64,000 nucleotides of DNA, taken from Lewinellaceae bacterium (GTDB lineage: Bacteria; Bacteroidota; Bacteroidia; Chitinophagales; Saprospiraceae). The stretch covers positions 124,001-188,000 of the forward strand of contig JACJYM010000005.1 of assembly GCA_020636155.1 (NCBI GenBank), given 5' to 3'. Made by a program: the position numbers and the translations under genes. The notes below the pieces were generated by a model. It made no database searches. It saw nothing but the letters and a program-made list of their open reading frames with translations, and was not told the origin of the DNA. Position 1 is the first letter of the stretch. Every line of letters starts with the position of its first letter. This document shows, in pieces, positions 53,851 through 63,543 of the stretch.

Positions 53851-55965
53851 TTATTGGAACTTTAAACTCACTGATATACGATTGCGACTTGCGTCAATTT
53901 CCTTTATTTTGACATTGAGTTTTTGATTTAATGATAGTTTTTCAGAAGGGTGTCTGATGAAATCATCTGATATTTCTGAAATGTGAAGCAGACCGTTTTC
54001 CTTTATTCCTAAGTCTACAAATGCACCGAAATTTGTAATATTATTGACAATTGCAGGAACTATCATCCCAACATACAAATCACTTATATTTTTCACATTT
54101 GGATCAAATGAGAAATTCGCAACCTCCCCTCTGATATCCAATCCTGGCTTATCGAGTTCCTTCATGATATCTCTTAATGTAGGCATGCCCACTTTTCCTT
54201 CCACTACATATTTCTGTAGGTCAATAGACTGCCGCAATGATTTATCTCTTACAAATTGATCCAGACTCACCTTATTGTCTTTTGCCATTTTCACGACGAT
54301 GTAGTACGATTCGGGATGCACTCCTGTATTGTCTAAGATATTTTCCGCTTCACGAATGCGGAGAAATCCAGATGCTTGTTCAAATGCCTTGTCACCCAAC
54401 CTCTTGACTTCCTTCAATTGGTTGATGTTAGTAAAAGACCCTATCTGCTCTCGATATTGACATATATTACTGGCCAGACCAGCTCCTAGTCCTGAAATGT
54501 ATTGCAATAAATATGGACTTGCGGTATTCAAATTGACCCCAACTTTATTGACACAATCGCTCACTACAAAATCTAAACTTTCCTTCAACATCGATTGGTT
54601 GACATCATATTGGTATTGACCAACTCCGATGGATTTGGGGTCGATTTTTATCAATTCTGCCAAAGGGTCTTGTAGTCTGCGACCTATTGAAACTGCACCA
54701 CGAACGGTGATGTCTTTATTAGGAAATTCTTCTCTTGCAATGGGTGAAGCACTGTATATTGAGGCTCCACTCTCGTTAACAACATAGACTATCAGTTCAT
54801 CACCAAAAGTGGACCTTATGAACGTTTCTGTTTCTCTAGATGCTGTTCCATTACCAATGGCCACGATGCCAATCCCATACTTATTCAATAGATGTGAAAG
54901 GGTCTTGTGAGCTTCCATTGACTGATTTTGCGGTGGATGAGGATAGATGACCGCATCTTCCAGCAAGGTACCACTGGCACTGAGACACACGACTTTACAA
55001 CCTGTTTTAAATCCCGGGTCTAATGCCAAAACGGCTTTTTCGCCTAGTGGGGCTTCGAGTAATAATTGATACAAGTTATCAGCAAAAGTTTTAATAGCAG
55101 CCTTATCCGCAATTTCTTTGAATTGGTTAATTACCTGTGAAGAGAGTGAGGGGTACATCAATCGCTTATAGGCGTCCTTGATAGCATCACTGATAATCTC
55201 GGCACTTGAAGAATTTCGTTTGATGTATTTTCTATCTAGATTTAACAAATAAGCCTCGTCGTCAATCGCAATTTTTACTCTCAGAAATCCTTCTGATTCG
55301 CCTCTTAGGACGGCTAAAAACCTATGTGAAGGGCAGTGTTGAATTTTTTCCTCGAATGCAAAATAATCTTGATACTTCACGGCATCTTGCTTCTTCGTTC
55401 CGATCACGGTTGCTATTAGCATCCCTCTTTTTAACTGACCTCTCAGTCTATCTCGATTTTCTTCATTTTCTGCCACCCATTCAGAGATAATGTATTGAGC
55501 TCCTTCGATTGCTTTTTCTATATTTGGAACCTTTTCTGAGACGAATTTTTGAGCGGCAGACTCTACATTACTGGATTGAGCCATGATGATTTTAGCCAAT
55601 CCTTCTAACCCGTTGTCTCGAGCTTGGTCGGCTTTTGTTTTGACCCCAGATTTATATGGTGAATAAATTTCTTCTAATGTCGAAGGATCAAAACATTGCG
55701 TTATTTTTAATTCAAGATTGTCGCTCAGCTTTCCCTGATCCTTGATTTTTTCTAGAATGAATTGTTTTCTTACAATGAGATCATCATAGATTTTAGAAAA
55801 TCGCTGGATATCATTGATTTGCACTTCATCAAGCATGCCGGTAAGTTCCTTTCGGTACCGAGCGATGAAAGGAATCGTACTTCCGGTTTCTAACAAATTT
55901 AACGTAGCCTTAGCATGAGACTTCTGAATACCAGTTTCATTAAAAATGAATTGTAATTTATCCAT
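53851..55965 (-). CDS. tex: Tex-like RNA-binding transcription accessory protein
   Basis: A 704-residue Tex protein. N-terminal HTH region STIPFIARYRKELTGMLDEV; YqgF/RuvC-like fold KAVLALDPGFKTGCKVVCLS; helix-hairpin-helix LNTASPYLLQYISGLGAGLA and YREQIGSFTNINQLKEVKRL; C-terminal S1 domain VGMIVPAIVNNITNFGAFVDL, LLHISEISDDFIRHPSEKL. Slightly shorter than some family members but all domains are present. A TATATTTG -7 box (56169-56176, minus strand) lies 200 bases upstream. Confidence 0.92.
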   Translation of the reverse strand: MDKLQFIFNETGIQKSHAKATLNLLETGSTIPFIARYRKELTGMLDEVQINDIQRFSKIYDDLIVRKQFILEKIKDQGKLSDNLELKITQCFDPSTLEEIYSPYKSGVKTKADQARDNGLEGLAKIIMAQSSNVESAAQKFVSEKVPNIEKAIEGAQYIISEWVAENEENRDRLRGQLKRGMLIATVIGTKKQDAVKYQDYFAFEEKIQHCPSHRFLAVLRGESEGFLRVKIAIDDEAYLLNLDRKYIKRNSSSAEIISDAIKDAYKRLMYPSLSSQVINQFKEIADKAAIKTFADNLYQLLLEAPLGEKAVLALDPGFKTGCKVVCLSASGTLLEDAVIYPHPPQNQSMEAHKTLSHLLNKYGIGIVAIGNGTASRETETFIRSTFGDELIVYVVNESGASIYSASPIAREEFPNKDITVRGAVSIGRRLQDPLAELIKIDPKSIGVGQYQYDVNQSMLKESLDFVVSDCVNKVGVNLNTASPYLLQYISGLGAGLASNICQYREQIGSFTNINQLKEVKRLGDKAFEQASGFLRIREAENILDNTGVHPESYYIVVKMAKDNKVSLDQFVRDKSLRQSIDLQKYVVEGKVGMPTLRDIMKELDKPGLDIRGEVANFSFDPNVKNISDLYVGMIVPAIVNNITNFGAFVDLGIKENGLLHISEISDDFIRHPSEKLSLNQKLNVKIKEIDASRNRISVSLKFQ

Positions 55966-56300
55966 ACTTTGAAAAAACTAAAATTATAGGGTGCAATAAT
56001 AGAAAAAGGAAGACCCCTTTACAAATTGTTCATTGAGATTCTGAGTTGTGCCGTCCAATTTCGGTTTTTGGGATGGCCTCTCTCTGAGCATAAATTTTCA
56101 CGTAATAGCAATCTTCCTTAAAACTAGGATCTCAAAATAAAAACGTAACTAAAATCGTTTTGATGACACAAATATAGTTGCTTACATATTATAAAAAAAT
56201 ATAATATGTATTTTTTTTAAATATTTTTTTTTTCAAATGTATTAGTGATTAACTGCTATTGAAATATAGATTAATAAAATTTATACCTAAGGGTAAACCC
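55966..56300. other. Gene-free stretch upstream of tex
   Basis: 335 bases between the ABC ATPase stop and the tex start. Only AT-rich tracts (runs of T and ATATAATATG) and a TAnnTTTG box on the minus strand (TATATTTG at 56169-56176) are visible; no ORF, repeat or hairpin stands out. Confidence 0.5.
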
Positions 56301-58031
56301 TTAAGCCATTCCCGGCACTGCGTCTAATAATGACCTTGTATATTCGGATTTGGGGTGATGAAAAACCGCCTCTACGTCTCCTTCTTCTACTATTTTTCCC
56401 CTTTGCATGACCATGACTCGATCGCAAAAATGCTTGACCACCGATAAATCATGAGAAATGAAAAGGTAGCTTAATCCCATCTCCTTTTTTAAGTCATTCA
56501 ACAAATTAAGAATCTGAGCTTGAACAGAAACATCCAATGCCGAAACACTCTCGTCACACACTAGAAATTTTGGCTCTAAAATCAGGGATCGTGCTATAAC
56601 GATACGTTGCCTCTGCCCTCCGCTAAACTGGTGAGGATAACGGTCAAAATGCTCTGGCTTGAGTCCCACTTTTTCCAGAAGATGCATAGCTTTTTCCTTT
56701 CTACTTTTAGTATTTGCTTCTAAATTGTGTGCTGCGAGCGGTTCCATAATGGCCGAACCTATTTTAATTTTGGGATTCAAAGATGAATAAGGGTCTTGAA
56801 ATATGATCTGAATCTCTTTTCTGAGCCTTCGCATTTTTTCCCTATCCAAATCACCTAATGTAAGTCCCTTATATTTCACCTTACCACTATCAATTTCTGT
56901 CAGATTAAGAATACACTTACCAAGCGTTGACTTACCACTCCCAGATTCGCCCACTAAACCTAGCACTTCACCGGCCTTCACATTAAAGTTAATATCCTTT
57001 AATATCATCTTCCTCTTCTTTACCCTGCCAAGCCAGTTTTTCTCAACTGGATAAGATTTTGAGAGGTTTTGGACATTGACTAAAACATCAGATTGGTGTA
57101 TTGCCTCAATTTTATTTCGGTACTCCTCCTCAGTTTCAATAAGGGAATCCATCAAGTTCTTTTGACCTATTTCATCTAAATTTACAAATTCTTCTACCAG
57201 TGGCAATCTAGTCAAGCGAAGGTCTGTGGGTGGCCGACAAGCCAATAATCCACGGGTGTAAGGATGTATCGGATTTTTAAAAATTCCTTTGCAATTTCCT
57301 TGTTCCACCACTCTACCCTTCTGCATCACGACCACCACATCACACAACTCATGCACCAGAGCTAAATCGTGAGAAATGAACAAAATGGCACATTTGTATT
57401 GTTCGCTGATACTCTTCAGCAGCTCAATAATTTCTTTTTGGACGGTAACATCGAGGGCAGTGGTCGGTTCATCCGCGATAATCAAATCCGGTTGATTAAT
57501 TAATGCCATCGCAATCATCACCCTTTGCAACTGTCCTCCAGACAATTCATGAGGATAAGAATTATATATCCGATCGGTATCCTCGAGTGTCAACTCTTTA
57601 AATAATTGAATTGTCCTGTTTTTTACCGTATCCTTTTCTTCTGGGAAATGGGTTATTCGAGCCTCATCCACCTGTTTACCACATCTCATCGTGGGGTCAA
57701 AAGAGCTCATTGGCTCTTGAAAAATCATACTTATTTTTCGTCCTCGATACTTATTAATTTCGTCTTGTGACAATGAGAGGAGATCGAGTGACTCATGATT
57801 TTGCCGCCAAATGATTTGACCGGTAGTGTGGGAAATATCGTCAGGCAATAATCTCATGATGGATAATCCACTCACCGTTTTTCCACTGCCACTTTCACCT
57901 ACTATTCCGACTATCTGACCCTTTTCAATCTCAAATGAAACGTCATGAAGCACTTTTACAAAGTTTTCTTTTGATTTGAAGGAAAGATTTAGACTTTCAA
58001 CACTGAGTAATATGTCTTTATTATTGGACAA
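56301..58031 (-). CDS. Peptide ABC transporter ATPase with two nucleotide-binding domains
   Basis: A 576-residue YejF/DppDF-type fusion. First NBD: GESGSGKTVSGLSIMRLLPD, signature HELSGGQLQRVMIAMAL, Walker B LIIADEPTTALDVTVQ. Second NBD: GESGSGKSTLGKCILNLTE, HQFSGGQRQRIVIARSLILE, FLVCDESVSALDVSVQ. The oligopeptide C-terminal segment (HPYTRGLLACRPP) follows the first NBD. It powers import or export of peptides, but the permease genes are not in the window. Confidence 0.9.
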   Translation of the reverse strand: MSNNKDILLSVESLNLSFKSKENFVKVLHDVSFEIEKGQIVGIVGESGSGKTVSGLSIMRLLPDDISHTTGQIIWRQNHESLDLLSLSQDEINKYRGRKISMIFQEPMSSFDPTMRCGKQVDEARITHFPEEKDTVKNRTIQLFKELTLEDTDRIYNSYPHELSGGQLQRVMIAMALINQPDLIIADEPTTALDVTVQKEIIELLKSISEQYKCAILFISHDLALVHELCDVVVVMQKGRVVEQGNCKGIFKNPIHPYTRGLLACRPPTDLRLTRLPLVEEFVNLDEIGQKNLMDSLIETEEEYRNKIEAIHQSDVLVNVQNLSKSYPVEKNWLGRVKKRKMILKDINFNVKAGEVLGLVGESGSGKSTLGKCILNLTEIDSGKVKYKGLTLGDLDREKMRRLRKEIQIIFQDPYSSLNPKIKIGSAIMEPLAAHNLEANTKSRKEKAMHLLEKVGLKPEHFDRYPHQFSGGQRQRIVIARSLILEPKFLVCDESVSALDVSVQAQILNLLNDLKKEMGLSYLFISHDLSVVKHFCDRVMVMQRGKIVEEGDVEAVFHHPKSEYTRSLLDAVPGMA

Positions 58032-58073
58032 CGATTATTAATTAAAAAGCTAATTTACAATTACTCTAATACA

Positions 58074-59105
58074 TTATTGTATAAATCTGTGTACATTGAG
58101 TTCTTCATCAATTTCTTGAATTCCAAAAATACTCTGGGTCATCATTTTTGCAAGATAGGGAGCCAACATGCTTCCTTTCGTCCCGAGACCATTTACGACA
58201 CCGATGCTTTTATACTGTGGATGCCACCCAATGATCGGTTTTCTGTGTTTGGTAGAAGGCCTGATTGCAGCTCGTGTCTCCAAGATTTCGAAATCCGACT
58301 TCAATACGGATTTAATTTTATTCACCAACTCTAGAATGCCTTTTTCTGATGGAAATGAATCATTAAAACTCCATTCATATCCACTACCTATCCAGAATAT
58401 TTCTGGACTAATGGGGATAAAAAATAATTTATTTTTGTAGGCCACATCTAAGGTTAGATTGGGAATTTTTGCAATAATAACTTCACCTTTGACGGGTTGA
58501 AATGGAAGCATACGGAAAAATGGATTGTTGACCACTGCATATCCTTCACAAAAGATGATTCTGTCAAAATTCTGGTCCTTATACTTTAATTTTGATTCAA
58601 TCATAGATAGTTTGGCAAAGTCAAATTTTTCATTTAAAAACAGACCTTTCGATTTCAGTAGTCTCGAATATTTTTCCACCATTTCAGACGTATGTAACCG
58701 AAAAGCTTCAATGGCTACCCGAGATATGCCAGCATTAAACCATTCTTCTATCTGTGGATTTGTATTGTGGTCACTATGGATAAAAGGAGTTCCAAGTGAA
58801 AAGATTTGATTTTCATTTTCGATGGTATCAATTTCTCTTATCAATGTCATACTGCTCAATATATCCAACCCTATAGTAGCGGATATCTGACCGTAAACTT
58901 CCTTAAAAACAGGCATTAATTCCTCATATTTCCAAGTGAGATTAAATTTTCTACCCGTTATCGGATTTATCATTCCGGCAGCTACCATAGTAGAGGAAGG
59001 CACTTCAAAATCATCCATGAGATACACGTTTTCTACATACTGACTCATACAGTGATGAAGGGTAATACCGGCCACGCCACTTCCTACGATTAGTATCTTT
59101 TCCAT
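58074..59105 (-). CDS. FAD-dependent oxidoreductase (DAO family)
   Basis: A 343-residue flavoprotein with the dinucleotide loop ILIVGSGVAGITLHHCMSQY, the family segment MVAAGMINPITGRKFNLTWK, and the C-terminal TRAAIRPSTKHRKPIIGWHP, then GVVNGLGTKGSMLAPYLAKM. Similar enzymes oxidise amino acids or glycine-like substrates, or act in tRNA modification (MnmC-C-like). The substrate is unknown. It lies in a close same-strand run with MmcQ/YjbR-like, DUF721 and DUF389 genes. Confidence 0.8.
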   Translation of the reverse strand: MEKILIVGSGVAGITLHHCMSQYVENVYLMDDFEVPSSTMVAAGMINPITGRKFNLTWKYEELMPVFKEVYGQISATIGLDILSSMTLIREIDTIENENQIFSLGTPFIHSDHNTNPQIEEWFNAGISRVAIEAFRLHTSEMVEKYSRLLKSKGLFLNEKFDFAKLSMIESKLKYKDQNFDRIIFCEGYAVVNNPFFRMLPFQPVKGEVIIAKIPNLTLDVAYKNKLFFIPISPEIFWIGSGYEWSFNDSFPSEKGILELVNKIKSVLKSDFEILETRAAIRPSTKHRKPIIGWHPQYKSIGVVNGLGTKGSMLAPYLAKMMTQSIFGIQEIDEELNVHRFIQ

Positions 59106-59106
59106 A

Positions 59107-59460
59107 TTAGATTCCTAATTCAATCCTTTCACTTTTTGAAAGTGAATTTGCAATTAAAGTATATGAATGGTCTATTAATTCCAAAATAATTTCATCGCCC
59201 AATCCTGTGTTCAATTCCAGAGTGTTCCAATGTTTCTTATTCATGTGATATCCGGGTTTAACCTGCGGATATTTTTCTCTCAATTCAAGAGCAAATTCAG
59301 GACTACACTTGAGATTACACGTTGGATTATAATCGGAAAAGCTAAGAATTGCAAAAATTTTCTTCCCTAACTTAAACACCACGTTATCAAATCCAAAGGG
59401 CTGTGATTCCGTCGTATTTCCCTTAGACAAGCAATATTCTCTAAAAAAATCAACTTCCAT
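59107..59460 (-). CDS. MmcQ/YjbR-family protein
   Basis: 117 residues: FFREYCLSKGNTTESQPFGF, FAILSFSDYNPTCNLKCSPE and PGYHMNKKHWNTLELN, the typical YjbR (double-wing DNA-binding-like fold) pattern. Start at ATG 59460. One base separates its stop from the start of the flavoprotein gene. Confidence 0.85.
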   Translation of the reverse strand: MEVDFFREYCLSKGNTTESQPFGFDNVVFKLGKKIFAILSFSDYNPTCNLKCSPEFALELREKYPQVKPGYHMNKKHWNTLELNTGLGDEIILELIDHSYTLIANSLSKSERIELGI

Positions 59461-59465
59461 TCCTA

Positions 59466-59759
59466 CTAATATATTTTGACCGATTCTATCAATTTCTTTT
59501 TCATATAATCATTCAGTAAATCCTTGATTTTATCGGCATTCATACTCAGTTCCTTTTTAAGGCTGGCAGAAGTAATGTACATTTTGAGTTCTCCATTTTT
59601 ATAACCAACACGAGATGTGTACTTATTAATCATGTCTCCCATGGCTTTTTTATAGGCATTCTCAACCCTAATTTTATCCAGTCCGAAATTCAATTTTTGA
59701 TTGCGTTGAAGGGCTTCAGAAATGGATTCACCTATAGGTCTATCGTTGTGTTTTTTCAT
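59466..59759 (-). CDS. DUF721 protein
   Basis: 97 residues: GESISEALQRNQKLNFGLDK, RVENAYKKAMGDMINKYTSR and GELKMYITSASLKKELSMN. DUF721 proteins (DciA-like relatives) interact with the replicative helicase in some bacteria, but a firm assignment here is not possible. Six bases precede the DUF389 stop on the upstream side and five bases separate it from the next gene. Confidence 0.75.
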   Translation of the reverse strand: MKKHNDRPIGESISEALQRNQKLNFGLDKIRVENAYKKAMGDMINKYTSRVGYKNGELKMYITSASLKKELSMNADKIKDLLNDYMKKKLIESVKIY

Positions 59760-59765
59760 GTTTGA

Positions 59766-61166
59766 CTATATCTTTTCAATGAATAATTTCACTTCCTCCA
59801 CTTCACACCTCGTCGAAATGAATCGCTTTATGGCCTCTTCCTCTGCATCCGAAAGCCTTTGAGAAGTCTTAAGATAAGCGACTAATATAGTGTCCATTTC
59901 ATTTCCCTCTGAGTCATCGAGGGTGGTTTTTGAAAAAGAAGAAAATTTGATATTCGAGTTGATTGCATTCAGCTCCTTTGACAATTTTGAGAATCTATTT
60001 TGAAGCGTAACAGTGCGAGACAAGGAAAGTTTTAGTGAATCAATCAAAGAATCCTTCTTCTCTATTTCCTTTTGGTTCAATTGGTAAAAATCTTTCATTA
60101 TATCGGATTTTATCTCCGTATTCAAGAGTCTCAAGTCATCTTTTCCGATGTTTTGATCCCCTATTTTATTGATGAGAAGCTTCGTATTATTTAGATGGTA
60201 AGCACTCAATTTACTCTGTAGAATTCTACTTATGTTATCGTCAAATCCTTGTCCGTATAAGTTAATTTTGATGGTACTACTATCGGGATGGTAGCTCAAT
60301 TCGTGACTGATAATCACACAATCCTCTAAACTCGCTATTTCATTATTATAGAAGCTTGTTTCATTGGATATATAGATACTTTCATTGGCAACTTTAAAAG
60401 CAGTATAGATACTGGGAATCATCGTAATAATCGCAAATGCGGCAATGTATCTTTTGACCGCTTTTTCTTTCTTATGATCAAGAAATTCCTTTTTCGTAAA
60501 GCTCAAAAATCGGATGATGATATAGGTCGAAATACTAATAAAAACACTATTGATAAAAAACAAATACAAGGCTCCGTAAAAAAAATCCAACTGTCCATTG
60601 GCCAATCCGTACCCTGCTGTACACAAGGGTGGCATCAATGCCGTAGCGATGGCTACTCCAGGAATGGCATTACTCTTTTCTGTACGTGATGCCGCCACGA
60701 TTCCGGCCAAACCTCCAAAAAATGCAATCAACACATCGAAAACCGTAGGTGACGTTCTGGACAATATTTCTGATTGTGCCTCGGTCAACGGGGATAATTT
60801 AAAATACAGTGCAGAGGTCAGAATGGAAATCACTGCGGCTAAGACCAAATTTTTTAATGACTTAAAAATCAACTCTAAATCATTGATACCAGCTCCCAAG
60901 CCCACACCCATTATGGGTCCCATGAGAGGAGATATTAACATGGCGCCGATGACTACAGCGGTACTATTAACATTGAGACCAACGGAAGCTATAAAAATGG
61001 CAAAAATTAAGATCCATAAATTGGCACCGCTGAATACAACATTGCGTTTAATTTCATTGACTGTTTCAATTTCTAGTGCTTTATCCTCATGAAGATTAAA
61101 CCTATCTTCTAAAAATTTCATGAAATCTTTAAAAAGCTTCGTAGGAGTAACCGGTGAACTATCCAT
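59766..61166 (-). CDS. DUF389 (TIGR00341-like) membrane protein
   Basis: A 466-residue protein. The DUF389 signature, VNSTAVVIGAMLISPLMGPI followed by MGVGLGAGINDL, is near residue 70. About six helices follow to residue 250 (LANGQLDFFYGALYLFF and others), then a long soluble domain with alternating Lys/Glu. Function unknown. It is the first of the same-strand run ending at 56301. Confidence 0.82.
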   Translation of the reverse strand: MDSSPVTPTKLFKDFMKFLEDRFNLHEDKALEIETVNEIKRNVVFSGANLWILIFAIFIASVGLNVNSTAVVIGAMLISPLMGPIMGVGLGAGINDLELIFKSLKNLVLAAVISILTSALYFKLSPLTEAQSEILSRTSPTVFDVLIAFFGGLAGIVAASRTEKSNAIPGVAIATALMPPLCTAGYGLANGQLDFFYGALYLFFINSVFISISTYIIIRFLSFTKKEFLDHKKEKAVKRYIAAFAIITMIPSIYTAFKVANESIYISNETSFYNNEIASLEDCVIISHELSYHPDSSTIKINLYGQGFDDNISRILQSKLSAYHLNNTKLLINKIGDQNIGKDDLRLLNTEIKSDIMKDFYQLNQKEIEKKDSLIDSLKLSLSRTVTLQNRFSKLSKELNAINSNIKFSSFSKTTLDDSEGNEMDTILVAYLKTSQRLSDAEEEAIKRFISTRCEVEEVKLFIEKI

Positions 61167-61335
61167 AAATGAAAAAATAATGCACTAAATTATCATTATT
61201 TTTAATATTTCGAATGAATAGTTCATTTATGACTTCTTAAATTTAAAAATGTGTTCAGTTGAAAATCTAGAATTTAATACACCCAACAATCAGCTAAAAG
61301 TAGCTTAAAACAACAGGATATATCTAATTCTACAC

Positions 61336-62871
61336 CTATTTCACAATGATAATTTTACCTATTATCTGAGATTTTTCATTGTCTATTATTAAAGAATAAA
61401 AATACATCCCTGACGGCCACGATGATACATCTATTTTCATCCCGTCAAACGCTTCTTGGGCTAAATAGAGCCGTCCCAAACGGTCATAAATCATCAACTC
61501 AGAACCCGAATCTAATTTACCTCTAATACTTATTTCATGAGTAGCAGGATTAGGGTACAGCAGCACCTCTTTACCATCAGGCAAGTCTTCCGTAGGTAAA
61601 GTATCGCGACATCCCGGCTTCAGGCAGCCGTCTTTATCCAATTTCTCAATAAAGCCATAGTATTCACCTGAATTAGTGGTTATGGTTCCACAGAGCATTA
61701 TACTTCCAGAAGGTAGAATAATGTGTTTGTTGTTTTCAATTAGTACCGATTTATCCAACCCATAAAACAACGTATCATATCTCATCCATTTTAAGTTTCC
61801 TCCACTATTTATTTTGGCAAGTTCTGATACTGATAGACCATCTACACCTGGAAATACTGCTGTGGGTGTGTTTCCACTTATAATTATATCACTACTTTCT
61901 AGCGTCGATATTGCAGTTATATTTTTGTATAAGTCATAACCAAGATAATTTTCGAGATTCAAGCTCCATACCACATTAAAATCATCATCCAGCTTACGGA
62001 TTCTGCTTTGTTCTGACCATGTAGACTCACTATTCTTTACCGGTCTATGTATCTTGGGTTGCGATACTACCCAACCGCCCTCATCATCCCGGATCACGTA
62101 TTCGTATGGTTCATATTGCTGATTCCCTATTGGTTCGTCTTCATGTTCCCATATTACCGTACCAGAGGTATCTATCGCATAGATCATTCCCCAACTCGAC
62201 CCCGATGCAGAGTAAAAATTTCGCTGTCTGCCACCATAGATGATGATCTCGTCATCAGTACTACTCGGAAAAAAATAGCCCACTTCGTCATTGCCCAATG
62301 TGCCGTAGTCTTTTTCCCAGATTAATTCTCCGGACTGGTTTACTTTTAAAATTGTGATTACATGATACCCCGATGACTTTAGTGTCTTCAATGATAGTAT
62401 ATAGTAGTCATCTATATCTATTATATTATAATTTCGTGTTCCACTATACTTTAGATGATTGTAATTATATTTTCTTTTCCAAATTAATTCTAACTCATCA
62501 TTAATTTTAAGTAATAATCCCGCATTATTGTAAAATGTGATTGCCGTAATGATAAAACCGTTTTCAACTTTTAAAATTTCATACTGATTATCTGGAACAT
62601 ACTCGTCTTCATCTATAAAAAAGGATTCTTGTATAACTTTACCTAACGTATCTATTCTGGCGACATAAATGCCATTTTGGCTATTCTCAGGGTTAATGGT
62701 CTTCCCATAGACTATTACAGTAGAATCTGTGTCATTTATTGCATTAACAAACAAGGTCGGCCAGTTATCCTTATAGCTATACCGTTCGATAAATCCAACT
62801 TGTGCTGACATCGTATTGCATATAACTATTACAAGCAGTATCAAATACAGATATGTGTGTAGCTTATTCAT
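61336..62871 (-). CDS. Secreted protein with a T9SS C-terminal sorting domain
   Basis: 511 residues with a signal peptide (MNKLHTYLYLILLVIVICNT, cleaved after SAQ). The mature region is a WD/PQQ-like beta-propeller (repeats such as GTVIWEHEDEPIGNQQYEP and NLKWMRYDTLFYGLDKS). The last 80 residues are the T9SS type-A domain: YPNPATHEISIRGKLDSGSE, LMIYDRLGRLYLAQ, SSWPSGMYFYSLII, GKIIIVK. The protein should be exported to the cell surface or medium through the Por system. Its specific role is unknown. Confidence 0.85.
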   Translation of the reverse strand: MNKLHTYLYLILLVIVICNTMSAQVGFIERYSYKDNWPTLFVNAINDTDSTVIVYGKTINPENSQNGIYVARIDTLGKVIQESFFIDEDEYVPDNQYEILKVENGFIITAITFYNNAGLLLKINDELELIWKRKYNYNHLKYSGTRNYNIIDIDDYYILSLKTLKSSGYHVITILKVNQSGELIWEKDYGTLGNDEVGYFFPSSTDDEIIIYGGRQRNFYSASGSSWGMIYAIDTSGTVIWEHEDEPIGNQQYEPYEYVIRDDEGGWVVSQPKIHRPVKNSESTWSEQSRIRKLDDDFNVVWSLNLENYLGYDLYKNITAISTLESSDIIISGNTPTAVFPGVDGLSVSELAKINSGGNLKWMRYDTLFYGLDKSVLIENNKHIILPSGSIMLCGTITTNSGEYYGFIEKLDKDGCLKPGCRDTLPTEDLPDGKEVLLYPNPATHEISIRGKLDSGSELMIYDRLGRLYLAQEAFDGMKIDVSSWPSGMYFYSLIIDNEKSQIIGKIIIVK

Positions 62872-62887
62872 AGGTATAATAAATTAA

Positions 62888-62919
62888 GAATACAGCCAAG
62901 CAATTGCCTGGCTGTATTC
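62888..62919 (-). terminator. Terminator hairpin after the T9SS-domain fragment
   Basis: GAATACAGCCA (62888-62898) and TGGCTGTATTC (62909-62919) pair perfectly over 11 bp around AGCAATTGCC. It follows the stop of the fragment at 62928 by 9 bases in the transcribed direction. Confidence 0.7.
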
Positions 62920-62927
62920 TCTTCATT

Positions 62928-63272
62928 CTACTTTATTATTATCAATTTTCCTTCAATTTTTTCGCCTCCTTCTCTCGGAGTTATACTGTATATATACACT
63001 CCATCAGGCCACGACGATACGTTCAGTCTCCTATCACCATCCAGCATTACATCAGCATAGCTTCTACCCAGCTGATCGTATATCCGTAGACGGGCTGTAT
63101 CAGCGATGCTACCAGATATCTGTATTTCATGAGTCGCAGGATTAGGATACAATTTCACATCATTTACTGACTGACCCTTGGTAGAATTAGATATTCTCGG
63201 TTTAGTGGTTTCATCTACACTGTAGTTTACAGGCAAAGCCTGCTCGTAAATATTCAGCACGCTATTGGCCAA
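62928..63272 (-). pseudogene. Fragment of a T9SS-exported protein (C-terminal sorting domain)
   Basis: 114 residues with no ATG start (a TTG at 63272) and a stop codon 36 bases upstream in frame. It ends in a T9SS domain (YPNPATHEIQISGSIADTAR, LRIYDQLGRSYADVML, SSWPDGVYIYSITP, GKLIIIK) that closely resembles the one at 61336. It lacks a signal peptide and cargo domain. I read it as a truncated 3' end of a paralogue. Confidence 0.6.
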
Positions 63273-63487
63273 TACAGGGGCTGAACCTTCTACAAAAAAT
63301 ATCGTTTAGAGTTGCTGTCAACCAAATTATAATGAAAAAGTATTTATTCAACGTTTTTCTAATATTTCAATTTAAACTATTATTTGCGTGAATATACATT
63401 ATATATTTGACTTTCGAATCTCTTTCATATCTTCAATAATTTCATTTTAAAAAAATTCCTAATTCGAAAAAGTTAATTATATGTCAT

Positions 63488-63522
63488 TTTGTCAGTAAAT
63501 TAGGGTAAATACTGTACCTTTG
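63488..63522 (+). promoter_or_regulatory. Promoter of miaB
   Basis: TTTG at 63488-63491 and the -7 box TACCTTTG at 63515-63522, an exact TAnnTTTG, with a 23-base spacer at the long end. The box is 22 bases before the miaB ATG. Confidence 0.5.
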
Positions 63523-63543
63523 CGGCTCATTTTTTAAATCATA

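Noticed and set aside
62047..62325. Plus-strand 92-codon frame within the T9SS protein gene
   Set aside because: It is an antisense shadow of a well-supported gene with a signal peptide and sorting domain.
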